A DNA stretch of 64,000 nucleotides from Pseudidiomarina woesei (GTDB lineage: Bacteria > Pseudomonadota > Gammaproteobacteria > Enterobacterales > Alteromonadaceae), in contig NZ_LIPW01000004.1 in the NCBI RefSeq assembly GCF_001418345.1, forward strand, positions 124,001 to 188,000. The letters run 5' to 3'. Both the position numbers and the translations under genes were made by a program. The first letter of the stretch is position 1, and each line of letters opens with the position of its first letter. This document shows, one piece after another, positions 1-10,302 of the stretch. A model generated the notes under the pieces. It was not told the origin of the DNA, ran no database searches, and saw nothing but the letters and a program-made list of their open reading frames with translations.

Positions 1-267
1 GTGTGAACCATATACCGTGACCGGTTGTTCAGTACTAGCCACATTAAATAAGTTACCCAACAGCATCGGTAAGCAGCAAATATGATCGCTATGGCTATGG
101 GTTAAAAACACGTGCCGGACTTTTTGCATCTGCTGCAAATTAAGCGCTGTAACACCGGTGCCGACATCAATAAGAATATCATCAGCCACTTGCACGCAAG
201 TACTGCCATTATTGGCACTGACATTGCCGCCTAATCCACCACTGGCACCTAAAAACTTCAGATTCAT
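1..267 (-). CDS. Metallo-beta-lactamase-fold hydrolase, N-terminal part only
   Basis: The first 89 codons are present; the gene runs off the window's left edge. The translation begins MNLKFLGASGG and contains THSHSDHI near residue 60, the HxHxDH di-metal signature of the metallo-beta-lactamase fold. A glycine-rich opening followed by a second strand ending in DVGTG fits MBL enzymes such as class II cyclic-nucleotide phosphodiesterases or RNase Z-like hydrolases, but the substrate cannot be decided from this fragment. The ATG overlaps the stop of the upstream RND permease as ATGA, so it is probably translationally coupled to the efflux operon. Confidence 0.75.
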   Translation of the reverse strand, partial: MNLKFLGASGGLGGNVSANNGSTCVQVADDILIDVGTGVTALNLQQMQKVRHVFLTHSHSDHICCLPMLLGNLFNVASTEQPVTVYGSH

Positions 268-3200
268 TTCACTCGCATAACCAACGCGTACATAACGGGA
301 ACCACAACCAGGGTTAGCAAGGTTGCGAAGCCTAAACCAAACATAATCACCACGGCCATACTGACAAAGAAGTCGTCGAATAACAATGGAATCATGCCAA
401 CAATGGTGGTGGCGGCGGTCATTGTAACTGGGCGGACGCGGCTTACTGAAGCGTCAACTAAGGCATCAATGGCTTGCTTACCAGCACGTAATTCGACACG
501 AATTTGTTCCAGTAACACCACGCCGTTTTTAATGAGCATGCCCGATAGGCTTAAAAAACCAAGCAATGCCATAAAGCCAAATGGTTGATTGGTAACCCAC
601 AAACCTAGGGTCACGCCAATAACGCTCAACGGCACCGTGGTCCACAAAACACCGGCTTGGCGAATGGAGCTAAACAGCAACACGGTAATGATAAACATGA
701 CCAAAAATGCTAAGGGTAAGGCTTCGAAAACGGCTCCGGTAGCTTTCTTCGATGCTTCAAACTCACCGCCCCAGGTTAGTTCATAGCCTGCAGGTAACGA
801 GATTGCTTCAATGGCTGGCCGTATGCGCGCCAGTACCATGGCTGGCGTTTCTTCACCAAAAATATCGTGATCGGCCATCACGGTAAGTGTTCGTTTTCGG
901 TCACGGCGAACAATTAAGTTGTCTTCCGCTAGCAGTTGCATATCACTGACCACTTGGCCCAGCGGCACGTGTCGTTGCAGTGCGTTGCTGTATACCGGCA
1001 GCTCGCGCCAGTTTTCAAGGTCACTACGCTCATCGGCAGGGGCCCGCAAGACAATGGGTAGCAAGTCGGTGCCATCGCGATAAACGCCCACGCTCTGCCC
1101 CGTGAAATTACGTTTTAAGACATCATCAACGTCGGCTTTAGTGATTCCTAAACGACGCGCGGCAGCTTCATTGAAAACCGGCTGCAGTACCTTGCTACGT
1201 TGCCGCCAATTGTCGCGCAAATTGTGAATGCCCGAGTCGGCGGCCATAATCTCGCGTGCTTGTTCAGCCAACTTGCGCAGTACCACAGGGTCTGGGCCAC
1301 TAAAACGTGCTTCAATTTTCGCTGCTTGGGTAGGCCCCATTTCCAGCGGCTTCATTTTGTATTCAACATCAGGCTGTTGAGTTTTAAGAAACTGTTCAAA
1401 GTCTTGCAGCACTAGCTGCAGCTGTTCTGTCGTGTCTGCTCTAAGAATAATCTGGGCATAACTTTCGTACGACTTTTCAACCATATAGGTCAGTGTAAAC
1501 CGCGGCGCACCTTGCCCAACCGTGCTTGCCACATAAGCGACGCCATGCTCTGCTTCTCGCTGTAACAAATAGTGTTCAAGTTGGCGAACTTGCTGACTCG
1601 TCGCACGAATATCCGTACCTTGCGGGTACCATAAGTCAACAAATGCCATTGGGGTGGTACTCGGTGGGAAAAAGCTCTGCTTGACGGTGGTAAAGCCATA
1701 GCCGGCAATGACCAATAAGCCAAGCATGACCGCCAACGTGGTTTTGCGCCAACGCAAAAAGCCCTGTAATAACCGACGGTAGCCGCGAAATACCCAGTGG
1801 TTATAAACATGATCGTCGTCTTCAGGTTGCTCACGTGCTGAACGAGCGCGGGCGTCTTTACGAAATAGAATATTCCCCAAAAACGGCGTTAGGGTTATGG
1901 CTGTGAACCAGCTTAGCAACAGCGATATCAACAACACCCAGAACAAAGAATTGGCATATTCACCGCTGGCATCACGCGACAGCCCAATGGGCGCAAAGGC
2001 AATCACTGCAATAGCGGTCGCGCCAAGTAATGGCCATATATTTTGCTGTACCACGTCGCTAGCGGCCTGTATCCGAGACAATCCGCGTCGCACGCCAACT
2101 AACATACCTTCGGCAATGACAATGGCATTATCGACAAGCATACCTAACGCGATAATTAGTGCGCCAAGCGATACGCGCTGCAGTTGAATGTCCATAAGGT
2201 ACATGAATATAAAACTACCGAGCACGGTCACTAGCAGCACACTACCTATGAGTACCCCCGAGCGTAGGCCCATGGTCAGCAATAGTGCAATAACTACAAT
2301 GACCACAGCTTCGGCAAGGTTGATTAAGAAGTTACTTACCGAGTGCGCCACTTCACTGGGTTGATCATAAATTTTATCAATGTGCATGCCCACGGGCTGC
2401 ACATAGCGCAGCTCTTCCAGCCGCTGCATAACTCGCTCGCCCACGTCAACCACGTTCACACCTTCGGCAAAAGACAGCGCCAGCCATAGTGACTCTTGGC
2501 CGTTGTAGCGCACTAAATGGGTGGGAATATCTTGGTACTGACGCGACACCGTGGCAACGTCGCGCAAAAGAATACGCTCTTGTGCACCGGGGTTGCTAAT
2601 CATAAGGTTTGCTAACTCATCAACGCTTTTAAATTCACCGGTGGTTTGTAGCCGAATACGTTCACGACCAATTTGTACGCGGCCTGCATCGCTGACGACA
2701 TTTTGGGTTTGCAGTAAATTAACCACTTGTTGCGGTGCAATTCCAAAGTTAGCTAGTTTTTCTCGTGAAACCTCAACAACGACTTGTTCGTTCTGCTTGC
2801 CAGACACCATTACTTTGCCAACGCCTTTTACCAGCACCAGCTCGCGCCGCAAGTAGTCGGTGTAGTCAGATATATCTTGGTAACTGTAACCCTCGCCACT
2901 AATGGCAAATGTCATGCCGTACACATCAGCGAAGTCGTCTTTGACCATTGGCTCACTGCTGCCAGGCGGCAGCTGTGCACGGGTATCGTTAACTTTACGT
3001 CGCAGCTCGTCCCACACTTGCGGCATTTGGTGCTTGCGCAAGGTGCTGTGCATTTCAATCATAATTTGGCTTAAGCCAGGCTTAGATACCGAGGTAATGT
3101 GGTCCACGTAGCTTAGCTCTTGAATAGCGTTTTCAAGACGATACGTCACCTCTTCTTCCACTTGTTGTGCGCTAGCGCCTGGGTACTGGGTAATTACCAT

Positions 3201-3338
3201 CGCTTGCTTGAGTGTAAACTCCGGATCTTCCAAGCGACCAATTTGCTGTAACGCGACCAGGCCACCTAAAAGGAGTATCAGCAGCAACATCCAACTGGTG
3301 GTGGTGCGCTTCATACTAAAGCGCGCAATATTTAACAT
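264..3338 (-). CDS. RND-family efflux permease (AcrB/AcrD/AcrF-like)
   Basis: A 1024-residue inner-membrane proton-driven exporter. It shows the RND duplication: one N-terminal helix, a periplasmic loop, a helix bundle near 330-490, a second long periplasmic loop, and a C-terminal bundle near 860-1020. LVDNAIV at about residue 402 is the TM4 motif of hydrophobe/amphiphile exporters. I start at the ATG at 3338 (MLNIARFSMKR), which overlaps the adaptor stop as TAATG and has AAGGAG 13 bases upstream; a GTG at 3362 would place that ribosome site inside the gene. The adaptor gene is directly upstream. No outer-membrane factor gene is nearby, so the pump probably uses a TolC encoded elsewhere. The substrate is unknown. 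Confidence 0.9.
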   Translation of the reverse strand: MLNIARFSMKRTTTSWMLLLILLLGGLVALQQIGRLEDPEFTLKQAMVITQYPGASAQQVEEEVTYRLENAIQELSYVDHITSVSKPGLSQIMIEMHSTLRKHQMPQVWDELRRKVNDTRAQLPPGSSEPMVKDDFADVYGMTFAISGEGYSYQDISDYTDYLRRELVLVKGVGKVMVSGKQNEQVVVEVSREKLANFGIAPQQVVNLLQTQNVVSDAGRVQIGRERIRLQTTGEFKSVDELANLMISNPGAQERILLRDVATVSRQYQDIPTHLVRYNGQESLWLALSFAEGVNVVDVGERVMQRLEELRYVQPVGMHIDKIYDQPSEVAHSVSNFLINLAEAVVIVVIALLLTMGLRSGVLIGSVLLVTVLGSFIFMYLMDIQLQRVSLGALIIALGMLVDNAIVIAEGMLVGVRRGLSRIQAASDVVQQNIWPLLGATAIAVIAFAPIGLSRDASGEYANSLFWVLLISLLLSWFTAITLTPFLGNILFRKDARARSAREQPEDDDHVYNHWVFRGYRRLLQGFLRWRKTTLAVMLGLLVIAGYGFTTVKQSFFPPSTTPMAFVDLWYPQGTDIRATSQQVRQLEHYLLQREAEHGVAYVASTVGQGAPRFTLTYMVEKSYESYAQIILRADTTEQLQLVLQDFEQFLKTQQPDVEYKMKPLEMGPTQAAKIEARFSGPDPVVLRKLAEQAREIMAADSGIHNLRDNWRQRSKVLQPVFNEAAARRLGITKADVDDVLKRNFTGQSVGVYRDGTDLLPIVLRAPADERSDLENWRELPVYSNALQRHVPLGQVVSDMQLLAEDNLIVRRDRKRTLTVMADHDIFGEETPAMVLARIRPAIEAISLPAGYELTWGGEFEASKKATGAVFEALPLAFLVMFIITVLLFSSIRQAGVLWTTVPLSVIGVTLGLWVTNQPFGFMALLGFLSLSGMLIKNGVVLLEQIRVELRAGKQAIDALVDASVSRVRPVTMTAATTIVGMIPLLFDDFFVSMAVVIMFGLGFATLLTLVVVPVMYALVMRVK

Positions 3339-4414
3339 TACAGGCCTCGCTCCTTCACCCACTCGCGAACTTGCTGGCCGTTTTGCAAGGCATGCACCCC
3401 TGCCGCCACAATGCGCTCACCGGCAGTTAGGCCGCTGGATATTTCAACACCGTCGTTGGTTAGTGCCAGCACTGTCACTTGGCGGCGCTGCACGGTTTCG
3501 CTTTGCGCGTCAAATACCCAAACAAAATGGCCCTGCTCTGGGCTTTCGGAAGGCGGCGAAAATAGTGCCGATGTTGGCACTACTAAACTATGTTCTGCGC
3601 GCTGCGATACCGCACTCGCGTCAACGGCTACCACCGCTGACATACCGGGTAATACATTCAAATTTGCCGGAGTGGGCAGCGTAAACACCACTTTATAGGT
3701 GTTAGTGGCAGGGTCTGCGGTGCTGTCCCATTCTTTTAATGTTGCTTTGAAACGCTGTTCGGGCGCAGCTGCAAAAATAACATCTGGTTGATAGTCCAAT
3801 TGACGTTGCACCCGCGCAAATAACCCTTCTGGCACCTGAATACTTACGTCAATGGCATTGCCCATTTGCAAGGTTGCAATAGGTCGCTGCGGTTGAACCG
3901 TTTCGAAACGCTCGACAAATACATGCGCAACGGTGCCGGCAAACGGTGCGCGCAATTCGGTGTAGCGCACATTGGCGCGGGCGGTTTCTAAGTTGGCTCG
4001 GGCCACGTCTAAATTTGATTTCACTTCGTCAAATTGTTGCGGTGAAATAACGCCTTGCTCAACCAAGTTTTTGGTACGGCTGAACTGTGCTTGTGCCAGT
4101 TCAAAACGGGCTTGGGCTTGGTCTAGCACCAATTGGTAATCGGTAGGGTCAAGTTTGGCAATTAAGTCGCCTTGGGCGACATCGTTCCCCGCTTTAACCG
4201 GAAACGCGCTAATTTCACCACCCACGCGAAACGCTAATTGCGCCACTTGGGCAGCTTCAACCACCGCCGGGAAAGTACGCATACGTTCGCCCGCGTTATC
4301 GCGCACGGTATACAGCTTCACCGGCTGCACCAGCGGTTCTTTGACCTGTTGCGCGGTCTCTGGTGAACACCCAGCCAACACCGTTAGCGCCAATACCATA
4401 ACCGTAATACGCAT
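3338..4414 (-). CDS. RND periplasmic adaptor lipoprotein (membrane fusion protein)
   Basis: A 358-residue adaptor that would bridge the downstream RND permease and an outer-membrane channel. The N-terminus MRITVMVLALTVLAGCS has a lipobox (LAGC), so it is probably lipid-anchored in the periplasm. It then shows the barrel-sandwich/coiled-coil hairpin pattern: FPVKAGNDVAQGDLIAKLDP, a heptad-rich helical hairpin, and TELRAPFAGTVAHV. I chose the ATG at 4414 because GGGGGA lies just upstream and the signal peptide begins there; a longer GTG-initiated form from 4465 is open. Its stop overlaps the permease start (TAATG). It is divergent from a LysR gene, a plausible regulator. Confidence 0.88.
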   Translation of the reverse strand: MRITVMVLALTVLAGCSPETAQQVKEPLVQPVKLYTVRDNAGERMRTFPAVVEAAQVAQLAFRVGGEISAFPVKAGNDVAQGDLIAKLDPTDYQLVLDQAQARFELAQAQFSRTKNLVEQGVISPQQFDEVKSNLDVARANLETARANVRYTELRAPFAGTVAHVFVERFETVQPQRPIATLQMGNAIDVSIQVPEGLFARVQRQLDYQPDVIFAAAPEQRFKATLKEWDSTADPATNTYKVVFTLPTPANLNVLPGMSAVVAVDASAVSQRAEHSLVVPTSALFSPPSESPEQGHFVWVFDAQSETVQRRQVTVLALTNDGVEISSGLTAGERIVAAGVHALQNGQQVREWVKERGL

Positions 4415-4464
4415 ATTTCCCCCAAACACCGAACAGTGCGCAGCACGAATAACAGCGTCGCGCA

Positions 4465-4501
4465 CGAATAACGAATAACGAATAACGAATAACGAATAAC
4501 G
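4465..4501. repeat. 7-bp tandem repeat (CGAATAA x5)
   Basis: Five head-to-tail copies of CGAATAA (4465-4499) plus two bases of a sixth, with an isolated copy at 4446-4452. It lies in the 163-bp divergent region between the efflux adaptor and the LysR gene, next to AT-rich DNA (4500-4577) that probably holds the promoters. The unit length is not a multiple of three, and the copy number could vary by slippage. Confidence 0.9.
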
Positions 4502-4577
4502 CTTTGTATTCTAGCTCGTTAAATATAAAATAATACTTAATTAAAATTTAATAGATATTAAGAATACCTTAACAAAC

Positions 4578-5453
4578 ATGAAGATTCAGCAACTGCAAAT
4601 GCTCAACGCATTAAGTGAAACCGGTACCTTGCAAGGTGCGGCCGATACCTTGCATCGTACGCAATCTGCGGTGAGTATGGCCTTGAAAAAGCTTGAAGAC
4701 GAGGCCGGATTTCCGCTGTTTGACCGCGAGGGCTATCGCTTAAAGCTGACTGCTTATGGTGAACAATTTTTGCGCCAAGCGCGTGAAGTGTTGCGTCAAC
4801 AACAGCGTTTACAGTCGTTAACGCAACAGTTGCGTGAAGGCGCCGAGCCGATGCTGCGCATTGCCTACGACCACACCTGTGCGCCAAGCAGTTTGTTTGC
4901 AGCCATGCGCACGGTGCAAGCGCGCTACCCGACGACCGATTTGTTACTGAACGGCGAAAGCCAATTACGGGCGTTGCGCGCGGTGCGTGAGGGTGACGCC
5001 GACATTGCCCTGACCCCATGGTTGCCCGTATTTCGTCAGCATGGCGATTTTGAAACCAAGCTGGTACGGCCGTTTGAGTTGCTAGTGGTTTTGGCGCCTG
5101 CGTTAGTGCGAGAATTCGGTATGCCGAAGCAGCGGCGCGATTTACTTGATATTCCCATGCTAATGCCACAAAACCAAGATATTGGCATTAACCTTGATCA
5201 AATGATACGTATGCCCGGCCAGCAACGCATTCGGGCTAATGACTCGATAGCGCAGCGTGAGTTGCTCGTAGCGGGTATGGGCTGGGGCATTGTGCCGGCT
5301 GATATTGTTGGCGATGAACTCAGTCGTGGCGACTTAGTATTGATAGAAATTCCCGATTTTATCAACCAAGTACACTTAGAAATTCATATCGTTAGGTCAG
5401 CCGAGCGCATTGCTGGCCCGGCCGCCCAACTTATCTGGAACTATTTTTCTTGA
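4578..5453 (+). CDS. LysR-family transcriptional regulator
   Basis: A 291-residue LysR-type regulator. Residues 1-60 form the winged helix-turn-helix (MKIQQLQMLNALSETGTL, then AADTLHRTQSAVSMALKKLE), followed by a linker helix and a periplasmic-binding-like effector domain from about residue 90. It is divergent from the RND adaptor/permease pair, the usual place for a LysR regulator of such an operon, so I infer it controls that pump; the effector is unknown. No clear Shine-Dalgarno precedes the ATG. Its 3' end overlaps the cusA 3' end tail to tail by 13 bp, so it is less likely to belong to the copper operon. Confidence 0.88.
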   Translation: MKIQQLQMLNALSETGTLQGAADTLHRTQSAVSMALKKLEDEAGFPLFDREGYRLKLTAYGEQFLRQAREVLRQQQRLQSLTQQLREGAEPMLRIAYDHTCAPSSLFAAMRTVQARYPTTDLLLNGESQLRALRAVREGDADIALTPWLPVFRQHGDFETKLVRPFELLVVLAPALVREFGMPKQRRDLLDIPMLMPQNQDIGINLDQMIRMPGQQRIRANDSIAQRELLVAGMGWGIVPADIVGDELSRGDLVLIEIPDFINQVHLEIHIVRSAERIAGPAAQLIWNYFS

Positions 5454-8400
5454 GCTTTCAGCTTACGTTGCCAGTACAGCCAGTACACAGCAGGTAACAC
5501 ATATAAGCTCAATAACGGTGCTAAAATCATACCACCAATCATCGGAGCGGCAATACGCTGCATGACTTCACTACCGGTACCTTCGGTAAGCATAATTGGC
5601 AGCAAACCGGCAATAATCGTAACGACCGTCATGGCTTTCGGGCGCACACGCTGCACAGCCCCTTCCATAATGGCATCATGCAATGTAGTTAGCGACCGCT
5701 TACTTACGTCGCGCCACGCGTTGTTTAGATAAAGTAACATTACGACTCCAAACTCAGCGGCAACGCCGGCCAAGGCGATCATGCCCACGGCGACAGCAAT
5801 CGACATATTAAAGCCCAGCGCCCAGATGTACCAAAGGCTACCCGCTAGCGCTAATGGTAACGTAGCCATAATCAGCACCGCTTGCTTAAGAGAACGGAAC
5901 GTGAAGTACAGCAAAATAAGAATTATCGCCAAGGTAACCGGCACTACCTCAAGCATTTTTTGCTGCACGCGCTGCATTGACTCATACTGCCCTGACCATG
6001 TCACGCTGTAACGTGGTGGTAGCTTATAGTCGGCAACAATGGGCTCGGCCGCTGCTAATGCGTCACCTATCGGTACGTTCGCGGCCACATCAACAAATAC
6101 CCAGCCGGTCGGTCGCGCATTTTCACTACGGATCATCGCTGGGCCATCGGTTACACGTATGTCGGCTACTTGCGAAAGTGTTACCCAAGCACCGTCACGG
6201 CTAATTATCGGTAGCTGTTGCAGTTGCTTAACGTGGTTACGTTGCGCGCGCGGATAGCGCAGTGTTATGGGATAGCGTTCGGTACCTTCTACGGTTTCCG
6301 CAATTTCGGCACCCCCAATGGCAAACTGAATCACCCGCTGGATATCGGTTTGACTTAAACCATAACGTGCAGCTTGTGCCAACTGTGGCCGAATTTCAAT
6401 ATACCGCCCTGCAGCTGGTCGCTCAGCAAATACCGAGCTAATGCCTGCAACCCCTTGTAACGCCTGCTCTAAGTCAGCTCCTATGCGCTGAATTTCAGCA
6501 AGATCTGGGCCGGCTATTTTTAGCCCTAACGGCGTTTTAAGACCCGTTGACAGCATGTCGATGCGGGTTTTAATAGGTTGCACCCAAGCATTGGTAATGC
6601 CCGGTACGCGCACGGTTGCATCAAGTTCGGCAATAATGTCATTAATGGTTACACCTTCACGCCATTCTGACTGTGGCTTTAACTGAATAGTGGTTTCCAA
6701 CATGGTCAGTGGTGCCGGATCAGTCGCGGTGTCAGCCCGGCCAGATTTACCAAACACGGTAAGCACTTCTGGCACTTGCTTAATCAACCGATCGGTACGC
6801 TGCACTAAATCTGACGCGGCCTGTGGGCTTATACCTGGCAGCGTTGTTGGCATATACAACAAATCACCTTCTTGCATGCTTGGCATAAACTCACTGCCCA
6901 TTTTTTGGAGGGGGTAGTAAGCACTAACTGCCACTAGAAGCGCCACAAGAATGGTTGCTTTAGGCCATTTCATCACCACATCGAGCGTCGGCTTATACAC
7001 CGCAATCAGCAAGCGCGTAATTGGGTTTTTCTGCTCGCTAATAATCTTGCCGCGCACAAAGTACCCCATTAAAACTGGTACTAGCGTAACAGCCAACAAC
7101 GCAGCCGCTGCCATAGCAAAGGTTTTGGTGTAGGCCAACGGCGCAAACAGCCGCCCTTCCTGTTGTTCAAGCGCAAATACCGGCACAAAGCTGAGGGTAA
7201 TAATCAACAGTGATAAAAACAATGCTGGCCCTACTTCGCTGGCCGCTTTACTCATTACTTGCCAGTGCTCGGCACCCATAGGTGCATGGCCATGTTGCTC
7301 ACGATAGCGTTCAAGATGTTTATGGGCGTTTTCCACCATCACAATGGCGGCATCAACCAGGGCGCCAATGGCAATAGCAATACCGCCTAGGCTCATAATG
7401 TTGGCGTTAATGCCCATTGCGCGCATCACCATAAAACTAATAAGCACCGCAAGCGGCAAAGTGACAATGGCCACTAACGATGAACGCACGTGCAGCAAAA
7501 ACAACACGGTTACGAGCGCAACAAACGCCATTTCTTCTATCAATTTGGTGGTGAGGTTGTCCACCGCGTTGTTTATTAGCCCAGAGCGGTCATACACCGG
7601 CGTTATTTCTACCCCAGCAGGCAGGCCCTGTTGCAAGGTTTTAAGCTTGTCTTTTACGCGTTCAATGGTGGCCAGTGCGTTTTCGCCATGGCGCATTACC
7701 ACAATGCCGCCAACCACTTCACCTTCACCATTGAGTTCCGCAATACCACGCCGGCTTACCGGGCCACGGCGCACTGTTGCTACGTCGCTTAAGGTAATTG
7801 CGGCGCCCGCCTCGCTGCGGACACTTAACGGTAAATTGCGTAAATCATCTAATGACTGAATGTAGCCGGTGCCGCGCACCATGTATTCGGCTTCCGCCAT
7901 TTCAACAATGCCACCACCCACTTCGGTATTGGCGGTTTGAATGGCGCTTTGCACTTGCTCAAGCGTTAACCCATATGCAAGTAACCGCTGTGGCTCTAGC
8001 ACCACTTGATACGCTTGCACCATGCCTCCAACAGTAGCGACTTCTGACACGCCGCTTACGCTCTGCAGTTCTTGTTTTAAGAACCAGTTCTGTAAGCTAG
8101 TCAGCTCGCCTAAGTTGTGGCCGCCACTGCGATCGGTTAATACGTACTGGAACACCCAGCCAACACCGCTGGCATCTGGTCCTAAGGCTGGCGTTAAACC
8201 TGCCGGTAGTTGCGATTGTGCTTGGCTTAAATACTCCAAAACGCGGCTACGGGCCCAGTAAATATCAGTGCCATCTTCAAACAAAATATACAGGTACGAG
8301 TCACCGAAAAACGAGTAACCACGCACATCGGTTGCGCCGGGTACCGCCAACATCGCATTGGCTAATGGCCAAGTTACTTGCTCTTCAACTAATTGCGGCG

Positions 8401-8569
8401 CTTGGCCGGGGTAACTGGTTTTAACAATTACCTGTACATCGGATAAATCGGGTATAGCGTCCAACGGGGTAGTGGTCATGGCACGCCAGCCAAACCATGC
8501 GGCGAGCACTGCCGCAAACAGCACGAGCATGCGATTACGCAGCGAGGCATTAATGATGTGCGTGAGCAT
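5441..8569 (-). CDS. cusA: Cu(I)/Ag(I) efflux RND permease CusA
   Basis: A 1042-residue heavy-metal-type RND transporter exporting Cu(I)/Ag(I) from periplasm or cytoplasm through the CusCBA-type channel. TM4 carries [16 protein letters not shown], typical of the monovalent-cation HME group. By my count methionines fall at 573 (EGDLLYM), 623 (PLTM) and 672 (RIDM), the positions of the three-methionine metal site of E. coli CusA, which strongly supports the substrate. I start at 8569 ([10 protein letters not shown]): GGAGG lies 6 bases upstream, and longer forms would bury it. The start lies inside the 3' end of cusB (20-bp overlap), so the two are coupled. No cusC or cusF is adjacent. Confidence 0.93.
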   Translation of the reverse strand: MLTHIINASLRNRMLVLFAAVLAAWFGWRAMTTTPLDAIPDLSDVQVIVKTSYPGQAPQLVEEQVTWPLANAMLAVPGATDVRGYSFFGDSYLYILFEDGTDIYWARSRVLEYLSQAQSQLPAGLTPALGPDASGVGWVFQYVLTDRSGGHNLGELTSLQNWFLKQELQSVSGVSEVATVGGMVQAYQVVLEPQRLLAYGLTLEQVQSAIQTANTEVGGGIVEMAEAEYMVRGTGYIQSLDDLRNLPLSVRSEAGAAITLSDVATVRRGPVSRRGIAELNGEGEVVGGIVVMRHGENALATIERVKDKLKTLQQGLPAGVEITPVYDRSGLINNAVDNLTTKLIEEMAFVALVTVLFLLHVRSSLVAIVTLPLAVLISFMVMRAMGINANIMSLGGIAIAIGALVDAAIVMVENAHKHLERYREQHGHAPMGAEHWQVMSKAASEVGPALFLSLLIITLSFVPVFALEQQEGRLFAPLAYTKTFAMAAAALLAVTLVPVLMGYFVRGKIISEQKNPITRLLIAVYKPTLDVVMKWPKATILVALLVAVSAYYPLQKMGSEFMPSMQEGDLLYMPTTLPGISPQAASDLVQRTDRLIKQVPEVLTVFGKSGRADTATDPAPLTMLETTIQLKPQSEWREGVTINDIIAELDATVRVPGITNAWVQPIKTRIDMLSTGLKTPLGLKIAGPDLAEIQRIGADLEQALQGVAGISSVFAERPAAGRYIEIRPQLAQAARYGLSQTDIQRVIQFAIGGAEIAETVEGTERYPITLRYPRAQRNHVKQLQQLPIISRDGAWVTLSQVADIRVTDGPAMIRSENARPTGWVFVDVAANVPIGDALAAAEPIVADYKLPPRYSVTWSGQYESMQRVQQKMLEVVPVTLAIILILLYFTFRSLKQAVLIMATLPLALAGSLWYIWALGFNMSIAVAVGMIALAGVAAEFGVVMLLYLNNAWRDVSKRSLTTLHDAIMEGAVQRVRPKAMTVVTIIAGLLPIMLTEGTGSEVMQRIAAPMIGGMILAPLLSLYVLPAVYWLYWQRKLKAQEK

Positions 8570-9806
8570 CGGCTGCCTCCTCTGGTTGGTTCGTCGCTTT
8601 ACGCTGTAGTCGGTTACCTTGCAATGTGGCCTCAGAGTCAAGCAAGAACTGTCCTGCAACGACAACCCGCTCACCCGCTTCTAAACCGTGTAAAATCTCG
8701 GCTTGTTCGCCAACCACCAAACCTACATGCACTGGGCGCTGTTCAAAGTCGCCAGCGGCGTTTTGTACAATCACGCGATTATCATTGCCGGTTACGATTA
8801 AACTGCTAAGCGGTACCACCAACGCTTCACGTTTGGGGCCTCCGTACAAGTCCACACTGGCTTGCATGCCAACCCGTAGCTGCTGGCCAACATCGCTATT
8901 GGGTAGGCGGACCCGTACGCGTTGCGTGCGCGCCACTGGATCAAGCTCTGGGTAAATATAATCAATGGTGGTTTCGTAGGCGTTCAAACCCGCTTGTGGC
9001 AAGGTAATATCTACTGGTGCACCCTGAGTTACCCAGTCACTGTAGCGCTCGGGTATATCGGCGATCAGCCAAAAACTATCGGTGCCGATTAGGGTCATCA
9101 TCGCTAATCCGGGTTCAACATACATTCCCTCGGCAATCGTTAGCTCGGTGACTACACCGGCATGGGCAGCAAATACGGGTACGCGGTACAAAATAGTTTG
9201 GGTTTGCTCAAGCTGCTTAATCAGTTGCGGTGCAAAACCAAGTAGCTCCAAACGCAACTTCGCGTCACGCAATAAACGACTATTGGCGCCACTATTTAGG
9301 GCCTGCAGAAAATCTTGCTGTGCTACCACGAGCTCTCGGCTATAAATTTCATACAACTTGTCGCCTTGCTTAACCTGCTGTCCTTCGCTGCGCACGTGCA
9401 ATTGCTCAACCCAGCCAGCTGCACGTGAATGTATATGCTGCTGCGCATTCTCGTTCCATTGCACCGTACCGATGGTGGGGTAATACCGCCATAGCGTGTC
9501 ATACGCTGCAGCAGCGGTTTGAATACCAAGGTTTTGTTGCATTTGACCACTTACTGCCACATTAACTTGCTCGGCACGCTGCTGGGGCTCTAGGTCCATA
9601 CCGCAAATTGGGCATGTGCCGGGCTCGTCACTGACAATGTGGCTGTGCATTGGGCACACGTATTCAACGGCTTGTTCAGCACTTTTTTCAGTGCTGTGTT
9701 CGGCGTCATGCTCTAGGTGAAACTCTTGCGCATGCACTAACGGGTGCGTATTTGGCATGATCAGTACAATGCCAATAATGATCAAAAACAGTCGAGCGAA
9801 TTTCAT
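8550..9806 (-). CDS. cusB: CusB-type periplasmic adaptor with N-terminal heavy-metal-binding domain
   Basis: A 418-residue membrane fusion protein partnering the downstream CusA. After a signal peptide (about residues 1-26) and a short His/Glu-rich stretch comes a heavy-metal-binding domain at 49-74, with CPMHSHI and TCPICGMDL giving Cys/Met/His ligands. The barrel-sandwich and helical hairpin follow ([20 protein letters not shown], later [18 protein letters not shown]). The C-terminus is His-rich (DAHAHH). Several CusB homologues carry this domain, which can stand in for a separate CusF-like donor, consistent with the lack of cusF here. The start has AGGTAGGT upstream. Confidence 0.92.
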   Translation of the reverse strand: MKFARLFLIIIGIVLIMPNTHPLVHAQEFHLEHDAEHSTEKSAEQAVEYVCPMHSHIVSDEPGTCPICGMDLEPQQRAEQVNVAVSGQMQQNLGIQTAAAAYDTLWRYYPTIGTVQWNENAQQHIHSRAAGWVEQLHVRSEGQQVKQGDKLYEIYSRELVVAQQDFLQALNSGANSRLLRDAKLRLELLGFAPQLIKQLEQTQTILYRVPVFAAHAGVVTELTIAEGMYVEPGLAMMTLIGTDSFWLIADIPERYSDWVTQGAPVDITLPQAGLNAYETTIDYIYPELDPVARTQRVRVRLPNSDVGQQLRVGMQASVDLYGGPKREALVVPLSSLIVTGNDNRVIVQNAAGDFEQRPVHVGLVVGEQAEILHGLEAGERVVVAGQFLLDSEATLQGNRLQRKATNQPEEAADAHAHH

Positions 9807-9868
9807 AATGAATACCTACCTTTAAATTAAACATCGCGAACGCATGGGTTCGCCGTACAGCGGTTTAA

Positions 9869-10246
9869 TTAGGCAGACATTGGGGGACGAATTTGGCTTT
9901 CCTGACGAGATAACGGAACGCCGTGGCTATGCGGCCACTGCGTTAGGGGGTGATATTGCGTGGGTAGCTGAATTAGCGCAATAAGCCCACTGGCTGACGA
10001 GCTACAATGGTGCTGACAATCGCCACAGCTGTTGTCACACTGCTGGTGCGCAGCTTGACTGAAATTAGCTTGCTGTTCGGTATCACAGCAGTCGTGGTTT
10101 GCCATCATAGCTGAATCATCGTGCATGGCATGCATTGCGTGCATGTCATTTGAACTATCGGCAGTTGGCATAGCAGAAGCTGCCGACCCCGAAAACGGCG
10201 CCAGCAACAGACTTACAATAACCAATAGCTTTATCAATATGTTCAT
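9869..10246 (-). CDS. Small His/Met/Cys-rich exported protein, CopL-like
   Basis: 125 residues: a signal peptide (MNILIKLLVIVSLLLAP...SAASA), a His/Met-rich segment (DMHAMHAMHDDSAMM), then Cys/His clusters (DCCD, CDNSCGDCQHHCSS) and a C-terminal QIRPPMSA. Composition, size, the RPP-type tail and its position just upstream of a copper-export operon resemble CopL of Xanthomonas, a copper-responsive protein needed for copAB induction; I infer the relation from pattern only. The gene precedes cusB by 62 bp on the same strand. A 6-bp hairpin (9836-9853) in that gap might modulate read-through. The ATG at 10246 lies only 7 bases after a TATAAT, so the transcript may be nearly leaderless. Confidence 0.6.
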   Translation of the reverse strand: MNILIKLLVIVSLLLAPFSGSAASAMPTADSSNDMHAMHAMHDDSAMMANHDCCDTEQQANFSQAAHQQCDNSCGDCQHHCSSSASGLIALIQLPTQYHPLTQWPHSHGVPLSRQESQIRPPMSA

Positions 10247-10258
10247 GGTCTCGATTAT

Positions 10259-10294
10259 AAACCCACTTCTGGGCAAAATGCCAGAAGTGGGTTT
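10259..10294. promoter_or_regulatory. Perfect 14-bp dyad abutting a TATAAT box: terminator and/or operator
   Basis: AAACCCACTTCTGG (10259-10272) is repeated inverted at 10281-10294 with an 8-nt loop. On the minus strand the hairpin follows the M13 peptidase gene and runs into TTTATAATC, so it could terminate that gene. The same bases contain TATAAT (10254-10259) immediately ahead of the CopL-like ATG, so the dyad is also placed to be an operator. On the plus strand it is followed by TTTTGTTTT, but no plus-strand gene precedes it. Confidence 0.65.
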
Positions 10295-10302
10295 TGTTTT
10301 AG

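Noticed and set aside
1490-1834. A 114-codon minus-strand frame within the RND gene
   Set aside because: It lies in another frame of the permease gene with no independent ribosome site or family match.
3339-3362. GTG start for the RND permease at 3362
   Set aside because: It would place the AAGGAG ribosome site inside the gene; the TAATG-coupled ATG at 3338 fits better.
10259-10300. Plus-strand intrinsic terminator
   Set aside because: The hairpin and T-run are good, but no plus-strand gene lies upstream, so it more likely serves the minus strand as terminator or operator.
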